A DNA stretch of 64,000 nucleotides. Source: Amycolatopsis sp. NBRC 101858 (GTDB lineage Bacteria; Actinomycetota; Actinomycetes; Mycobacteriales; Pseudonocardiaceae). Shown here in pieces: positions 28,401-36,981 of the stretch. The first letter of the stretch is position 1. Each line of letters begins with the position of its first letter. Both the position numbers and the translations under genes were made by a program. The stretch lies in the NCBI RefSeq assembly GCF_030269325.1, contig NZ_BSTD01000008.1, forward strand, positions 434,001-498,000, written 5' to 3'. Under the pieces are notes generated by a model. The model saw nothing but the letters and a program-made list of their open reading frames with translations. It made no database searches and was not told where the DNA came from.

Positions 28401-30652
28401 CCACCACCGTCAGCACACAGACGGTCGACGGCGTCGGCACATCGCCGCAGCGCCCCGACGGCATCGTGAAGGTCCGCGGCGAGTTCGCGTACTCCTCGGA
28501 TCTGTGGCACGAGGACATGGTGTGGGGCGTGACGCTACGCAGCCCGCACCCGTACGCGCGCATCACCGGCATCGACATCACCGAAGCCCTCAAGGTGCCC
28601 GGGGTCTACGCGGTGCTGACGCACGAGGACGTCCCGGGCGTCAACCGGTACGGCCTGGAGCACTCCGACCAGCCGGTGCTCGCGTCCGACGTCGTGCGTT
28701 ACCAGGGCGAACCGGTCGCGCTGGTCGCCGCCGACCACCCGGAGACCGCGCGCCGCGCGATGAAGAGGATCGTCGTTTCCTACGAAGAGCTTTCTCCGGT
28801 GACGGACTCCGAAGCGGCTGTCGCGGGCGAAGGGCCTTCGCTGCACTCCGGCGGGAACGTCGTGCGGCACGTGAAGATCCGCCACGGCGCTCAGGACGTC
28901 ACGGCCGACGTCGTCGTTTCGGGCGTCTACGAGGTCGGCATGCAGGACCAGGCGTTCCTCGGGCCGGAGTCGGGGCTCGCGGTGCCGGACACGGAAGGCG
29001 GCGTCGACCTGTACGTCGCGACGCAGTGGCTGCACGTCGACCAGCAGCAGATCGTCGCCGCTTTGGGCCTGCCGGTCGAGAAGGTGCGGCTCACGCTCGG
29101 TGGCGTTGGCGGCGCGTTCGGCGGCCGCGAGGACCTGTCGATGCAGGTGCATGCCTGCCTGCTGGCGCTGCACACCGGCAAGCCGGTGAAGATGGTCTAC
29201 AACCGCGAAGAGTCCTTCTACGGTCACGTCCACCGTCACCCGGCGAAGATGTACTACGAGCACGGCGCCACTCGCGACGGGCGTCTCGTGTACGTGCGCA
29301 CGCGCCTGTACCTCGACGGCGGCGCGTACGCGTCCTCGACGGGCGCGGTCGTCGCGAACGCCGCGACGCTCGGCGTCGGACCGTACACAGTGGACAGTGT
29401 CTCGGTGGACTGCTGGGGCACCTACACGAACAACCCGCCGTGCGGCGCGATGCGCGGCTTCGGCGCGGTGCAGGCGGCGTTCGGCTACGAGTCCCAGATG
29501 GACAAGCTCGCTGAGGCCTGCGGGCTGGACCCGGTCGAGATCCGCGTCCGCAACGCGATGAGCGAAGGCGACTTGATGCCGACCGGCCAGGTCGTCGACT
29601 CCGCGGCCCCGGTCGCCGAGCTGCTGGGGCTGGTGCGGGACAAGCCGATGCCGCCGGAACGGCCGTTCGACCTGCGGCACATGCCGGGCGGGGTGTCCAA
29701 CACGACGCACGGCGAAGGCGTCGTGCGCGGGGTCGGGTACGCCGTCGGGATCAAGAACGTCTGCTTCTCCGAAGGCTTCGACGACTACTCGACGGCCCGC
29801 GTGCGCCTGCAGCTGGTCGGCGGCGAGCCGGCGGCGACCGTGCACACCGCGGCCTGCGAGGTCGGCCAGGGCCTGGTGACGATCATGCAGCAGATCGTCC
29901 GCACCGAGCTGGGCGTCGAGCAGGTGACGGTCCTGCCGATGGACACCTCGATCGGCAACGGCGGGTCGACGTCGGCGTCACGCCAGAGCTACGTCACCGG
30001 CGGCGCGGTCCAAGCGGCTTGCGTGGCGGTGCGGGCGCGCCTGCTTTCCCGGTTCGACGCGAAGGTGCGCGTGGTCGGCGGCAAGCTCGTCGCGGCCGAC
30101 GGCCAGGTGCTCGCCGACCTGGTGGACGTCCTCGCCGACGACGTCCACGACGAGACGGTCGAGTGGCGGCACCGGCCCACCACCGGCCTGGATCCGGAAA
30201 CCGGCCAGGGCACCGCCCACGTGCAGTACGCGTTCGCCGCGCACCGGGCGGTCGTCGACGTCGACACCGAGCTGGGCCTGGTCAAGGTGGTCGCGCTGGA
30301 CTGCGCCCAGGACGTCGGCAAGGCGCTGAACCCGCAGGCCGTGCTGGGCCAGATCCAGGGCGGTTCGGCGCAGGGGCTCGGGCTCGCGGTGATGGAGGAG
30401 ATCCAGACTTCCGGCGGGAAGATCCGGAACCCCTCCTTCACCGACTACCTGATCCCGACGGTTCTGGACATGCCGCCGATGAGCATCGACGTCCTGGAGC
30501 GCCCGGACCCGCACGCGCCGTACGGCCTGCGCGGGGTGGGGGAGCCGCCGACGATCTCGTCGACCCCGGCGATCGTGGCGGCGATCCGGGCCGCGACCGG
30601 GCTCGCGCTCACGCGCGTCCCGGTGCGGCCGGAGCACCTCACCGCTACTTGA
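28397..30652 (+). CDS. Xanthine dehydrogenase, molybdopterin-binding subunit
   Basis: Large catalytic subunit that binds the molybdenum cofactor and oxidises hypoxanthine or xanthine to urate. 751 residues starting MTTTVSTQTVDGVGTSPQRP. Recognisable stretches: GVGGAFGGREDLSMQ, CGAMRGFGAVQAAFGYE, ACEVGQGLVTIMQQI and the C-terminal YGLRGVGEPPTISSTPAI with the active-site glutamate. ATGA overlap with the deaminase gene. The end overlaps the convergent alpha-galactosidase gene by eight bases. Confidence 0.95.
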   Translation: MTTTVSTQTVDGVGTSPQRPDGIVKVRGEFAYSSDLWHEDMVWGVTLRSPHPYARITGIDITEALKVPGVYAVLTHEDVPGVNRYGLEHSDQPVLASDVVRYQGEPVALVAADHPETARRAMKRIVVSYEELSPVTDSEAAVAGEGPSLHSGGNVVRHVKIRHGAQDVTADVVVSGVYEVGMQDQAFLGPESGLAVPDTEGGVDLYVATQWLHVDQQQIVAALGLPVEKVRLTLGGVGGAFGGREDLSMQVHACLLALHTGKPVKMVYNREESFYGHVHRHPAKMYYEHGATRDGRLVYVRTRLYLDGGAYASSTGAVVANAATLGVGPYTVDSVSVDCWGTYTNNPPCGAMRGFGAVQAAFGYESQMDKLAEACGLDPVEIRVRNAMSEGDLMPTGQVVDSAAPVAELLGLVRDKPMPPERPFDLRHMPGGVSNTTHGEGVVRGVGYAVGIKNVCFSEGFDDYSTARVRLQLVGGEPAATVHTAACEVGQGLVTIMQQIVRTELGVEQVTVLPMDTSIGNGGSTSASRQSYVTGGAVQAACVAVRARLLSRFDAKVRVVGGKLVAADGQVLADLVDVLADDVHDETVEWRHRPTTGLDPETGQGTAHVQYAFAAHRAVVDVDTELGLVKVVALDCAQDVGKALNPQAVLGQIQGGSAQGLGLAVMEEIQTSGGKIRNPSFTDYLIPTVLDMPPMSIDVLERPDPHAPYGLRGVGEPPTISSTPAIVAAIRAATGLALTRVPVRPEHLTAT

Positions 30653-32219
30653 GCTGCCAGTTCTGGTTGGCGTCGTCGTTGCAGCCCCAGAGCTCGAGCT
30701 GGATGCCGTTGACGTTGCCGGCGGGCTTGTCGCCGCCGGTGACGTCTACGCAGAGCCCGGCCTGGGTGATCGAGCCGTCCGGCGCGAGCTTGAACTTCTG
30801 GTTCGCACCGCCGTGGCAGGTCCAGACGATGAGCTTGGTCCCGGCGGCGCTGCTGCCGCCGTCGGCGTCCAGGCACAGGCCGTTGGCCTTCAGCTCACCT
30901 GCGCTGGTGAACGTCCAGGACTGGTTCGGGCCGCCGTCGCAGTCCCAGATGTCGACCTTGGTGCCGGGCGTGGTGACGTTGCCGTTGATGTCGATGCAGC
31001 GGGACGACGACGCGCCTGGCAGCGGGTGGGCGGTGTCGATGCTGCTGCCGCTCGCGTTGGCCTTCACCCGGTAGATGACGGTGCTGTGCGACGGGACGTT
31101 CGCGCTGATCGTGCCGGTGCTCGTGGTCAGCTCCTTCGACCAGAGGTTGGTCAGCCGGTAGTTCGACGCGCTGGGCAGCCCGGCCGCGGCGGCCGTCGTC
31201 GAGACGGTCTTCGTGGTGCTGTTCTCGTTGAACAGCACGACGGCGACGTCCCCGCCTTGGAGCGGTTTCGCGAGGACGTCCAGGCCGTTTCCGGTGCTGA
31301 TGCGGGTGGCCTGCTTGCCGAGCGGGTCCTGGTCGACGGCGATGACGTCGCCATTGAGGTAGGTCGAGAAGGTGGCGACGCTGGCGGAGCGCAGGTCGGC
31401 GCCCGCGATCAAAGGTGCGGCCATCGCGGCCCAGAGCGTGAAGTGGGCGCGGTCCTCCTGGAAGTCCATGCCGTCGCCGACCTCGAGCATGTCGGGGTCG
31501 TTCCAGGCGCCGGGCTTCGCGGCCGAAGCGAGGCCGACGTTCTGGCGGTAGAGCGAGTCGATGCTGCCCCAGTTGTTGGTGATGTCGCCGGTGGTGCGCC
31601 AGAGGTTGCCGACGTCCGGCGCCCAGGTCGAGGGGTTGAAGTTGCCCCATTCGCAGATGCTGTAGGCGATCGGGCGGCCGGTGGCCTTCAGCGCGTCACG
31701 CATGGCGGAGTAGCGGCGGACGTAGTCCTGCTGGGTTTCGCCGGCCGGGCTGCCGCAGTTGTCGTACTTGAGGTAGTCGACGCCCCAGCTCGCGTAGCTG
31801 TTCGCGTCGGTCTGCTCGTGGCCGAGGCTGCCGGGGTAGTGCTGGCAGGTCTCGGTGCCGGCGCTCTCGTAGATGCCGAACTTCATCCCGCGCGCGTGGA
31901 TGTAGTCGCCGAGGGCCTTGAGGCCGCTGGGGAACTTCGCGGGGTCGGCGACGAGGTTGCCCGCGGCGTCGCGGTTGCGGGTCATCCAGCAGTCGTCGAG
32001 GTTGACGTAGGTGTAGCCGCGGTCGCGCATCCCGGAGCTGACCATGAGGTCGGTGGTCTGCTTGACCAGGGTCTCGTTGATGTTGCACTCGAAGGTGTTC
32101 CAGGTGTTCCAGCCCATCGGCGGGGTTCTCGCGAGCCCGTTCTCCAGGGCTTCCGCGGACGGGCTGACGAGTCCGACGGCGGCGACGGCGGTGGCGAAGA
32201 CGGCGAGGAATCGGCGCAT
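30645..32219 (-). CDS. Secreted alpha-galactosidase (GH27) with ricin-type carbohydrate-binding domain
   Basis: 524 residues. Signal peptide (about residues 1-24, ending SAEA), GH27 catalytic barrel (about 25-310) starting GLARTPPMGWNTWNTFEC, nucleophile D153 in YLKYDNC and acid/base D243 in WNDPDML, a beta-sandwich, then a CBM13 ricin-B trefoil (about 395-524) with three Q-x-W/F type repeats (NQSWTF, NQKFKL, NQNWQL). It should release terminal galactose from plant galactosides outside the cell. It does not belong to the purine pathway that surrounds it. Confidence 0.95.
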   Translation of the reverse strand: MRRFLAVFATAVAAVGLVSPSAEALENGLARTPPMGWNTWNTFECNINETLVKQTTDLMVSSGMRDRGYTYVNLDDCWMTRNRDAAGNLVADPAKFPSGLKALGDYIHARGMKFGIYESAGTETCQHYPGSLGHEQTDANSYASWGVDYLKYDNCGSPAGETQQDYVRRYSAMRDALKATGRPIAYSICEWGNFNPSTWAPDVGNLWRTTGDITNNWGSIDSLYRQNVGLASAAKPGAWNDPDMLEVGDGMDFQEDRAHFTLWAAMAAPLIAGADLRSASVATFSTYLNGDVIAVDQDPLGKQATRISTGNGLDVLAKPLQGGDVAVVLFNENSTTKTVSTTAAAAGLPSASNYRLTNLWSKELTTSTGTISANVPSHSTVIYRVKANASGSSIDTAHPLPGASSSRCIDINGNVTTPGTKVDIWDCDGGPNQSWTFTSAGELKANGLCLDADGGSSAAGTKLIVWTCHGGANQKFKLAPDGSITQAGLCVDVTGGDKPAGNVNGIQLELWGCNDDANQNWQLK

Positions 32220-32347
32220 GGCGGCTCCAACCGAACGACGGTGTTTGAGGCAGGAGGACTAGACCACTGTTGACCAGCACCGTGTAGCTTCGATGTCCGA
32301 TGCTGCGCGGTCAAGCGCCATGTTGAGTATTCTTGTTGGATTACCGA

Positions 32348-32926
32348 CTAAAGTTGCTCGCCCTGAAGTCGCTTGGCGATGTCGACGCTGGTCGCGCCCG
32401 CGACGGCCATGGCCTCGGTGTCCCGGAGCGCGCGGCAGAGGACGAACGCGCCTTCGAGGCTGTTGACGACGGAGATGGTGAGCGTCCGGGCGGCCTCCTG
32501 GCTCAGCCCGAACTTCGCGAACTTCTCGGTCCCGGCCTCGATCCAGGCGGTGAAGACGTCCGCGGTGGCTTCCCGCAGCGGTTCGTTGGTGCTGGCGACC
32601 TCGAGCGCGACGGTGGCGATCGGGCAGCCTTCGACGTAGTCGGTGGCCTGGAGCGTCGCGATCCCGGCGGCGAAGAAGGCTTCGATTCCGCTGATCAGGT
32701 CCGGGGCGGGCGCGATGAAGAGGTCGAAGAGCTGGATGTAGGCCAGGCCGGAGGTGCGGATGACCTCCTGGCCGAGCTGCTCCTTGCCCCCGGGGAAGAA
32801 GTGGTAGAGCGACCCGAAGGGGGCATTCGCCTCGGTGACGATCTGCTTGAGCCCGGTGCCGCTGTAGCCGTTGCGCCGGAACAGTTCCGCGCCGGCGGCC
32901 ATGATGCGTTCCTTGGTCCCTGCCAC
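32348..32926 (-). CDS. TetR/AcrR-family regulator (YxaF/LmrA-like)
   Basis: 192 residues; the N-terminal helix-turn-helix reads KERIMAAGAELFRRNGYSG, GLKQIVTEANAPFGSLYHFFPGGKEQL, which resembles the LmrA/YxaF subgroup. A C-terminal ligand domain follows. A long palindrome lies 15 bases before the start codon, consistent with autoregulation. No divergent target gene is present; the gene lies between uricase and the galactosidase on the same strand. Confidence 0.9.
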   Translation of the reverse strand: MAGTKERIMAAGAELFRRNGYSGTGLKQIVTEANAPFGSLYHFFPGGKEQLGQEVIRTSGLAYIQLFDLFIAPAPDLISGIEAFFAAGIATLQATDYVEGCPIATVALEVASTNEPLREATADVFTAWIEAGTEKFAKFGLSQEAARTLTISVVNSLEGAFVLCRALRDTEAMAVAGATSVDIAKRLQGEQL

Positions 32927-32940
32927 GACGTCACGATACG

Positions 32941-32972
32941 CCCGGATTGATAGAACGCTCTATCAATCCGGG
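32941..32972 (-). promoter_or_regulatory. 32-bp perfect palindrome: TetR-type operator and possible terminator of the uricase operon
   Basis: Arms CCCGGATTGATAGA (32941-32954) and TCTATCAATCCGGG (32959-32972) flank a four-base centre. It sits between the uricase stop (32982) and the TetR start (32926). The inner TTGATAGA/TCTATCAA resembles operators of LmrA-type TetR proteins; the transcript could also fold into a 14-bp terminator hairpin for the upstream operon. Confidence 0.65.
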
Positions 32973-32981
32973 CGTCGGCGG

Positions 32982-33863
32982 CTAGTGGATGTCCCAGGCC
33001 GGGCCCGGGTCCTGGGCGTCGTCGCGCAGGATCGTGCCCTCGATCAGGCCGTACGGCCGGTCCGCCGCGTAGAACACCTCGTTGGCGTTCTTCAGCCCGA
33101 ACGGGCTCAGGTCCACCAGGAAGTGGTGCTTGTTCGGCAGCGACAGCCGCACCTCGGCGATCTCTTCGCGCGCCTGCAGCACGGCCTCGCCCATCGCGTA
33201 GAGCGTCTGCTGCAGCGAAAGGCTGTGCTTCGTCGCGAACGTCTCGAGCATCAGCCGCCGGATTTCGCGGTGGCTCTCGGCCCAGTCGATGCCCTCGCCC
33301 TGGTAGCGCCACTTCGCCGTGACCGCCGTCGCGAGGATCCGGTCGTCGGTCTCGGCGAGCGTCGTGTACTGGTCGCGCGGGAAGCCGTGGAACTCCGAGC
33401 CGGTCGACTTGAGCAGCGTCAGGCCGTCGATGCCGGACACGACCCACGCGCGGCCGTCCCGGATCGTCACGGCCGTGGTGCGCCGTTCGTCGCCGGAGCG
33501 GCTGAACGCGTGATCGTGCGGCTCGCCGCCGACGGCGATCCGGTCCCAGCCGTGCTCGTCGACCTTGATCCGCGCGCCGGTGATGTTCCCCTGGGTGCCG
33601 GTGAAGTGCCGCCCCAGGCGCAGCGCGAAGTCCTCGATCTCGCCGACCGGCGCCTCCTTCGCGAAGGCGTACACGGTGTTCTTCTGCGTGTCGGTCGCGA
33701 GCACGCCCGCGTTGTCGCCGGTGAGGTGCGTCGCGGCGAGCTCGCCGCGCAGCGACGTCGACACGGTGAGGTCCTTGAGGTGGTGCACGGGGCCGTCGCG
33801 GCGCACCGTCACCAGGCGGACCTCCGCCTTGCCGTACTGGTTGGGGCCCAGGGTGATGGCCAC
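32982..33863 (-). CDS. uox: Urate oxidase (uricase)
   Basis: Cofactor-free oxidase converting urate to 5-hydroxyisourate. 293 residues: MAITLGPNQYGKAEVRLV, catalytic-region TDTQKNTVYAFAKE (Thr and Lys of the Thr-Lys-His triad region), LLKSTGSEFHGFPRDQYTTL, and PNKHHFLVDLSPFGLKN. Translation is coupled to the upstream HIU hydrolase gene (three-base gap). Last gene of the uraD-uraH-uox operon on the minus strand. Confidence 0.96.
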   Translation of the reverse strand: MAITLGPNQYGKAEVRLVTVRRDGPVHHLKDLTVSTSLRGELAATHLTGDNAGVLATDTQKNTVYAFAKEAPVGEIEDFALRLGRHFTGTQGNITGARIKVDEHGWDRIAVGGEPHDHAFSRSGDERRTTAVTIRDGRAWVVSGIDGLTLLKSTGSEFHGFPRDQYTTLAETDDRILATAVTAKWRYQGEGIDWAESHREIRRLMLETFATKHSLSLQQTLYAMGEAVLQAREEIAEVRLSLPNKHHFLVDLSPFGLKNANEVFYAADRPYGLIEGTILRDDAQDPGPAWDIH

Positions 33864-33866
33864 GGT

Positions 33867-34184
33867 TCAGCTCCCTCGGTAGGTCGAATAGGCGAACGGG
33901 CTGAGCAGGAGCGGCACGTGGTGGTGCGCGGCGCCGTCGGAGATCCGGAAGGTGAGGGCCACCTCCGGGAAGAAGGCGTCCGGGCCCAGGTAGGCGCCGG
34001 TGTCGAAGACCAGCCGGTACGCGCCGGGGTCCAGGGTTTCGGGGCCGAGGTCACGGATCCGGCCGTCGTCGTCGGTGCGCCCGTCGGCGATCGGCTTCCC
34101 CTCGGCGGTCTCGAACCGGACGGCGATCCCCGGCGCGGGGCGTCCGGTCGCCGTGTCGAGGACGTGGGTGGTCACGAGGCTCAC
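33867..34184 (-). CDS. uraH: 5-hydroxyisourate hydrolase
   Basis: Transthyretin-like enzyme that hydrolyses 5-hydroxyisourate to OHCU. 105 residues with VTTHVLDTATGRPAPGI at the N-terminus, HHHVPLLLSPFAYSTYRGS at the C-terminus; the terminal YRGS tetrapeptide distinguishes the enzyme from transthyretin. The start is a GTG overlapping the stop of the decarboxylase gene (GTGA). Confidence 0.96.
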   Translation of the reverse strand: MSLVTTHVLDTATGRPAPGIAVRFETAEGKPIADGRTDDDGRIRDLGPETLDPGAYRLVFDTGAYLGPDAFFPEVALTFRISDGAAHHHVPLLLSPFAYSTYRGS

Positions 34185-34660
34185 GCGGTCACCGCTTTCG
34201 CGAGTCGGAGTTCGGCGATCTTCAGCAGTTCCCGCCCGGCGACGGCCAGTTCGGTCGCGGGGTCGTTGCCCAGCCGGCTTTCGAGGATCCTCAGCAGTTC
34301 GTCCCCGCTGCGGCCGCTGGCGCAGACGAGGTAGACGTGCCCGAACTTGGCTTCGTACTGGGCATTCGCGGCGGCGAAAGCGTCGGCGTTGTCCACACCG
34401 GACTGTTCCGATCGCGACCAGTCGCCCTCGGTGCCCTGCTGCTTCGGCTTTTCCCCGATCCGGGGATGGGCGGCCATGGCCTGCCGGATCTCGTCACTGC
34501 TCAACGGCAGGTTCGCGGCGGCGGTCAGCGCGTCCAGGTCGGCGTAGGGCCGGCGGTCGAGAATCGCGTCCACCCAGCGGGGGACGGCAAGACAGGCGGC
34601 CAGCGCCGGACGGACGTCATCGGCGCCGGCGGCGTTGAAGTCGGTGAGGGTGAGCGGCAC
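34181..34660 (-). CDS. uraD: OHCU decarboxylase
   Basis: Decarboxylates 2-oxo-4-hydroxy-4-carboxy-5-ureidoimidazoline to S-allantoin. 159 residues: PLTLTDFNAAGADDVRPALAACLAVPRWVD, AAHPRIGEKP with the catalytic histidine region, FGHVYLVCASGRSGDELL. GTG start at 34660 with GAGGAG six bases upstream; longer in-frame extensions run into the promoter. First gene of the operon, behind a strong promoter at 34691-34719. Confidence 0.94.
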   Translation of the reverse strand: MPLTLTDFNAAGADDVRPALAACLAVPRWVDAILDRRPYADLDALTAAANLPLSSDEIRQAMAAHPRIGEKPKQQGTEGDWSRSEQSGVDNADAFAAANAQYEAKFGHVYLVCASGRSGDELLRILESRLGNDPATELAVAGRELLKIAELRLAKAVTA

Positions 34661-34690
34661 GGGGAACTCCTCGTGAGTGGCGTCCCGCTG

Positions 34691-34730
34691 ACCGTACGTC
34701 GACGCCGGAGTTCCGTCAACATTTTGTTGA
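34691..34730 (-). promoter_or_regulatory. Promoter and overlapping operator of the uraD-uraH-uox operon
   Basis: On the minus strand TTGACG (34719-34714) and TACGGT (34696-34691) are spaced by 17 bases, an excellent housekeeping-type promoter whose start would lie about 24 bases before the uraD GTG. A perfect dyad TCAACA-TTT-TGTTGA (34716-34730) overlaps the -35 box, the position of a repressor site. The neighbouring regulator at 34740 is a natural candidate to bind it. Confidence 0.65.
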
Positions 34731-34739
34731 AAGCCCTGG

Positions 34740-35420
34740 TCAGTCGGCTTCCCGGTTGAGGTAGTTGTAGACGGTGAACCGCGTGACCCCCAGCGCGTCG
34801 GCCACCGAGGAGACGGATTTCCGCAGGCCGAAGGCTCCACGTTCCCGCAGCAGCCGGACGGCCCGCTGCTTGCCGGCCCGATCGAGTTCACCCAGGGGGG
34901 CGCCGAGTTCGCGTTCGACATCGGCGATCAGCCGGGCGAGCGCATCGTGCAGTTCGACGACCGGCCCATCGGCCGCCGCGACGTGGCTGGGCTCGCTGGC
35001 TGCGGCGACGTGGCCGGGCTCGCCGGCCGCCGCGACGTGGCCGGGCTCGCCGGTCGCCGGGACGTGGCCCGGCTCGCTGGCTGCCGCGACGTGTCCCGGG
35101 CCGTCGGCTGCCCGAGCGTGTCCAGGCTCGCCGGTCGTCAGGCCGTCATGGCCCGCCGCGGGCAGGTCGCTGCCCCCGTCTGCTGCGAGCCGGCGCACCT
35201 GCAGCGTCACCTGCGTCGCGCCGTTGTCCAGCGCGGCCTTCGCGATCGCCGGGAGCGCGTCGTACAGCTCCTTCGCTTCGCCGCGGACGAGCGTCCCGAG
35301 CGGCCCGAAGTCGGTCTCCAGCCCCGCTTCCGCGGCGGCGTCCCGCGCGGCGAGTGCGTGCTCGGGCGGCGAACCCTCGCCACGGAACGGTTCGCTGGTG
35401 AACTCCGCTTCAAGCCGCAC
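34740..35420 (-). CDS. Thiamine-binding-fold/helix-turn-helix regulator fusion
   Basis: 226 residues from a GTG at 35420. The N-terminal part (VRLEAEFTSEPFRGE, LETDFGPLGTLVRGEAKELYDALPAI, TQVTLQVRR) looks like the MTH1187/YqgV thiamine-binding-like fold; a linker of six 9-residue repeats (GHVAAASEP type) follows; the C-terminus is a helix-turn-helix ending RKSVSSVADALGVTRFTVYNYLNREAD. It lies between the uraD operon and allantoinase, so it probably controls ureide genes. No ribosome site precedes the GTG; TACGGT lies eight bases upstream, suggesting a leaderless transcript. Domain naming of the N-terminus is by pattern and moderately sure. Confidence 0.8.
   Translation of the reverse strand: MRLEAEFTSEPFRGEGSPPEHALAARDAAAEAGLETDFGPLGTLVRGEAKELYDALPAIAKAALDNGATQVTLQVRRLAADGGSDLPAAGHDGLTTGEPGHARAADGPGHVAAASEPGHVPATGEPGHVAAAGEPGHVAAASEPSHVAAADGPVVELHDALARLIADVERELGAPLGELDRAGKQRAVRLLRERGAFGLRKSVSSVADALGVTRFTVYNYLNREAD
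34980..35141. repeat. Six tandem 27-bp units inside the regulator gene
   Basis: Units begin at 34980, 35007, 35034, 35061, 35088 and 35115, each with a GACGTGG-like start. They encode the nine-residue units GHARAADGP, GHVAAASEP, GHVPATGEP, GHVAAAGEP, GHVAAASEP, SHVAAADGP in the linker of the regulator. Confidence 0.85.
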
Positions 35421-35439
35421 GAGGATGACCGTACTGTGT

Positions 35440-35468
35440 CGTGGCTGCCAATCCGACCGGCAGCCACG
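35440..35468. promoter_or_regulatory. 10-bp inverted repeat upstream of the regulator gene
   Basis: CGTGGCTGCC (35440-35449) and GGCAGCCACG (35459-35468) are perfect inverted repeats separated by nine bases, 20 bases before the GTG start of the regulator. Position suggests autoregulation or control by another factor. Confidence 0.5.
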
Positions 35469-35597
35469 GCGGAACAGGTGTAGTGAGCGGGTTGGCTTCG
35501 GGCCGTCTCCGCCTGCTTTCGCCCGGATCGGCAGCATGCCGCGTCCGTCGTTGACGAGCGGCGCGCGCCGTGGTTACTGTCGTTGTGCGAAACCGCC

Positions 35598-35613
35598 TTT
35601 CCGTACTGCGAAA
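35598..35613. promoter_or_regulatory. Candidate operator TTTC-N8-GAAA before allantoinase
   Basis: TTTCCGTACTGCGAAA lies 38 bases before the allB start. It resembles the element between the IclR gene and aceB (19378-19395) and the style of allantoin-repressor sites in actinobacteria; binding is unproven. Confidence 0.35.
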
Positions 35614-35651
35614 TCGGCGGTGGTTCAATCCTCCCGGAGAAGGGTTTTCGG

Positions 35652-36980
35652 ATGGATCTTGTGGTGCGCGCGGCCCGGGCTGTCACGGCAGAGGGCGAGG
35701 TTCCGGCGACCGTCGGTGTCGACGGCGGCCGGATCGTCGCGGTCGAACCCGGCGGCGCCGCGCTGTCCGGCGACCACGTGCTCGACCTCGGCGACGACGT
35801 CGTGCTGCTGCCCGGGCTCGTCGACACGCACGTCCACGTCAACGATCCCGGCCGCGCCGAGTGGGAAGGCTTCGAGACGGCGACCCGCGCGGCCGCCGCG
35901 GGCGGGGTGACCACGATCGTGGACATGCCGCTCAACAGCCTGCCCCCGACGGTCGACGTCGCGGCCCTGGAGGTCAAGCGCAAGGCGGCGACTGGCCGCG
36001 TCCACGTCGACGTCGGGTTCTGGGGCGGCGCGATCCCCGGCAACGTCGGGGATCTGCGCGGGCTGCACGACGCCGGGGTGTTCGGCTTCAAGTGCTTCCT
36101 GCTCCACTCGGGCGTCGACGAGTTCCCGCCGCTGGATCCGGCCGGCCTCGACGAAGCGTTGCGGGAGCTGAGTTCCTTCGACGCGCTGATGATCGTCCAC
36201 GCCGAAGACGCGCACGAGATCGACTCCGCGCCGGAACCGCACGGCGGTCGCTATGTCGACTTTCTGCACTCGCGGCCGCGTGCGGCGGAAAACCTCGCGA
36301 TCACGCACGTCATCGAGGCGGCCCGCCGCAACGACGCCCGCGCGCACATCCTGCACCTGTCTTCGGCGGAGGCCCTGCCACTGGTCGCTTCGGCGCGCCG
36401 CGACGGGGTGGCGCTGACGGCCGAGACCTGCCCGCACTACCTCAGCTTCATCGCCGAGGAGATCCGCGACGGCGCGACGCAGTTCAAGTGCTGCCCGCCG
36501 ATCCGGGAGGCGGCCAACCGCGAGCTGCTCTGGCAAGGGCTGGCCGAGGGCGTGATCGACACCATCGTCAGCGACCATTCGCCGTGCACGCCGGAGCTGA
36601 AACGCTTCGACAGCGGCGATTTCGGCCTCGCATGGGGCGGGATCTCCAGCTTGCAGCTGGGGCTGCCGGCGATCTGGACGCAGGCGCGGCAACGCGGGTT
36701 CGCGCTCACCGACGTCATCCGCTGGATGGCCGAACGCCCGGCCGCGCAGGCCGGGATGCGCCGCAAGGGACATCTCGCGGTGGGCTACGACGCCGACTTC
36801 TGTGTGTTCGCACCGGATGAGGCGTTCGTGGTCGACGTCGCGAAGCTGAAGCACCGCAACCCGGTCAGCGCGTACGACCGGCGGCCGCTCGCCGGCGTCG
36901 TGCGCTCGACGTGGTTGCGGGGCACCGAAATCACCGGCGACGAGCCCTGCGGCGCGTTGCTGACCCGGGGGGACTGCTGA
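35652..36980 (+). CDS. allB: Allantoinase
   Basis: Zinc amidohydrolase opening the hydantoin ring of allantoin to give allantoate. 442 residues: metal ligands in [13 protein letters not shown], the carbamylated lysine in [13 protein letters not shown], further ligands in IVHAEDAHE and [12 protein letters not shown], and [14 protein letters not shown] at 35652 with GGAGAAGGG seven bases upstream; an upstream in-frame ATG lacks a ribosome site. alc follows after one base. Confidence 0.96.
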   Translation: MDLVVRAARAVTAEGEVPATVGVDGGRIVAVEPGGAALSGDHVLDLGDDVVLLPGLVDTHVHVNDPGRAEWEGFETATRAAAAGGVTTIVDMPLNSLPPTVDVAALEVKRKAATGRVHVDVGFWGGAIPGNVGDLRGLHDAGVFGFKCFLLHSGVDEFPPLDPAGLDEALRELSSFDALMIVHAEDAHEIDSAPEPHGGRYVDFLHSRPRAAENLAITHVIEAARRNDARAHILHLSSAEALPLVASARRDGVALTAETCPHYLSFIAEEIRDGATQFKCCPPIREAANRELLWQGLAEGVIDTIVSDHSPCTPELKRFDSGDFGLAWGGISSLQLGLPAIWTQARQRGFALTDVIRWMAERPAAQAGMRRKGHLAVGYDADFCVFAPDEAFVVDVAKLKHRNPVSAYDRRPLAGVVRSTWLRGTEITGDEPCGALLTRGDC

Positions 36981-36981
36981 A

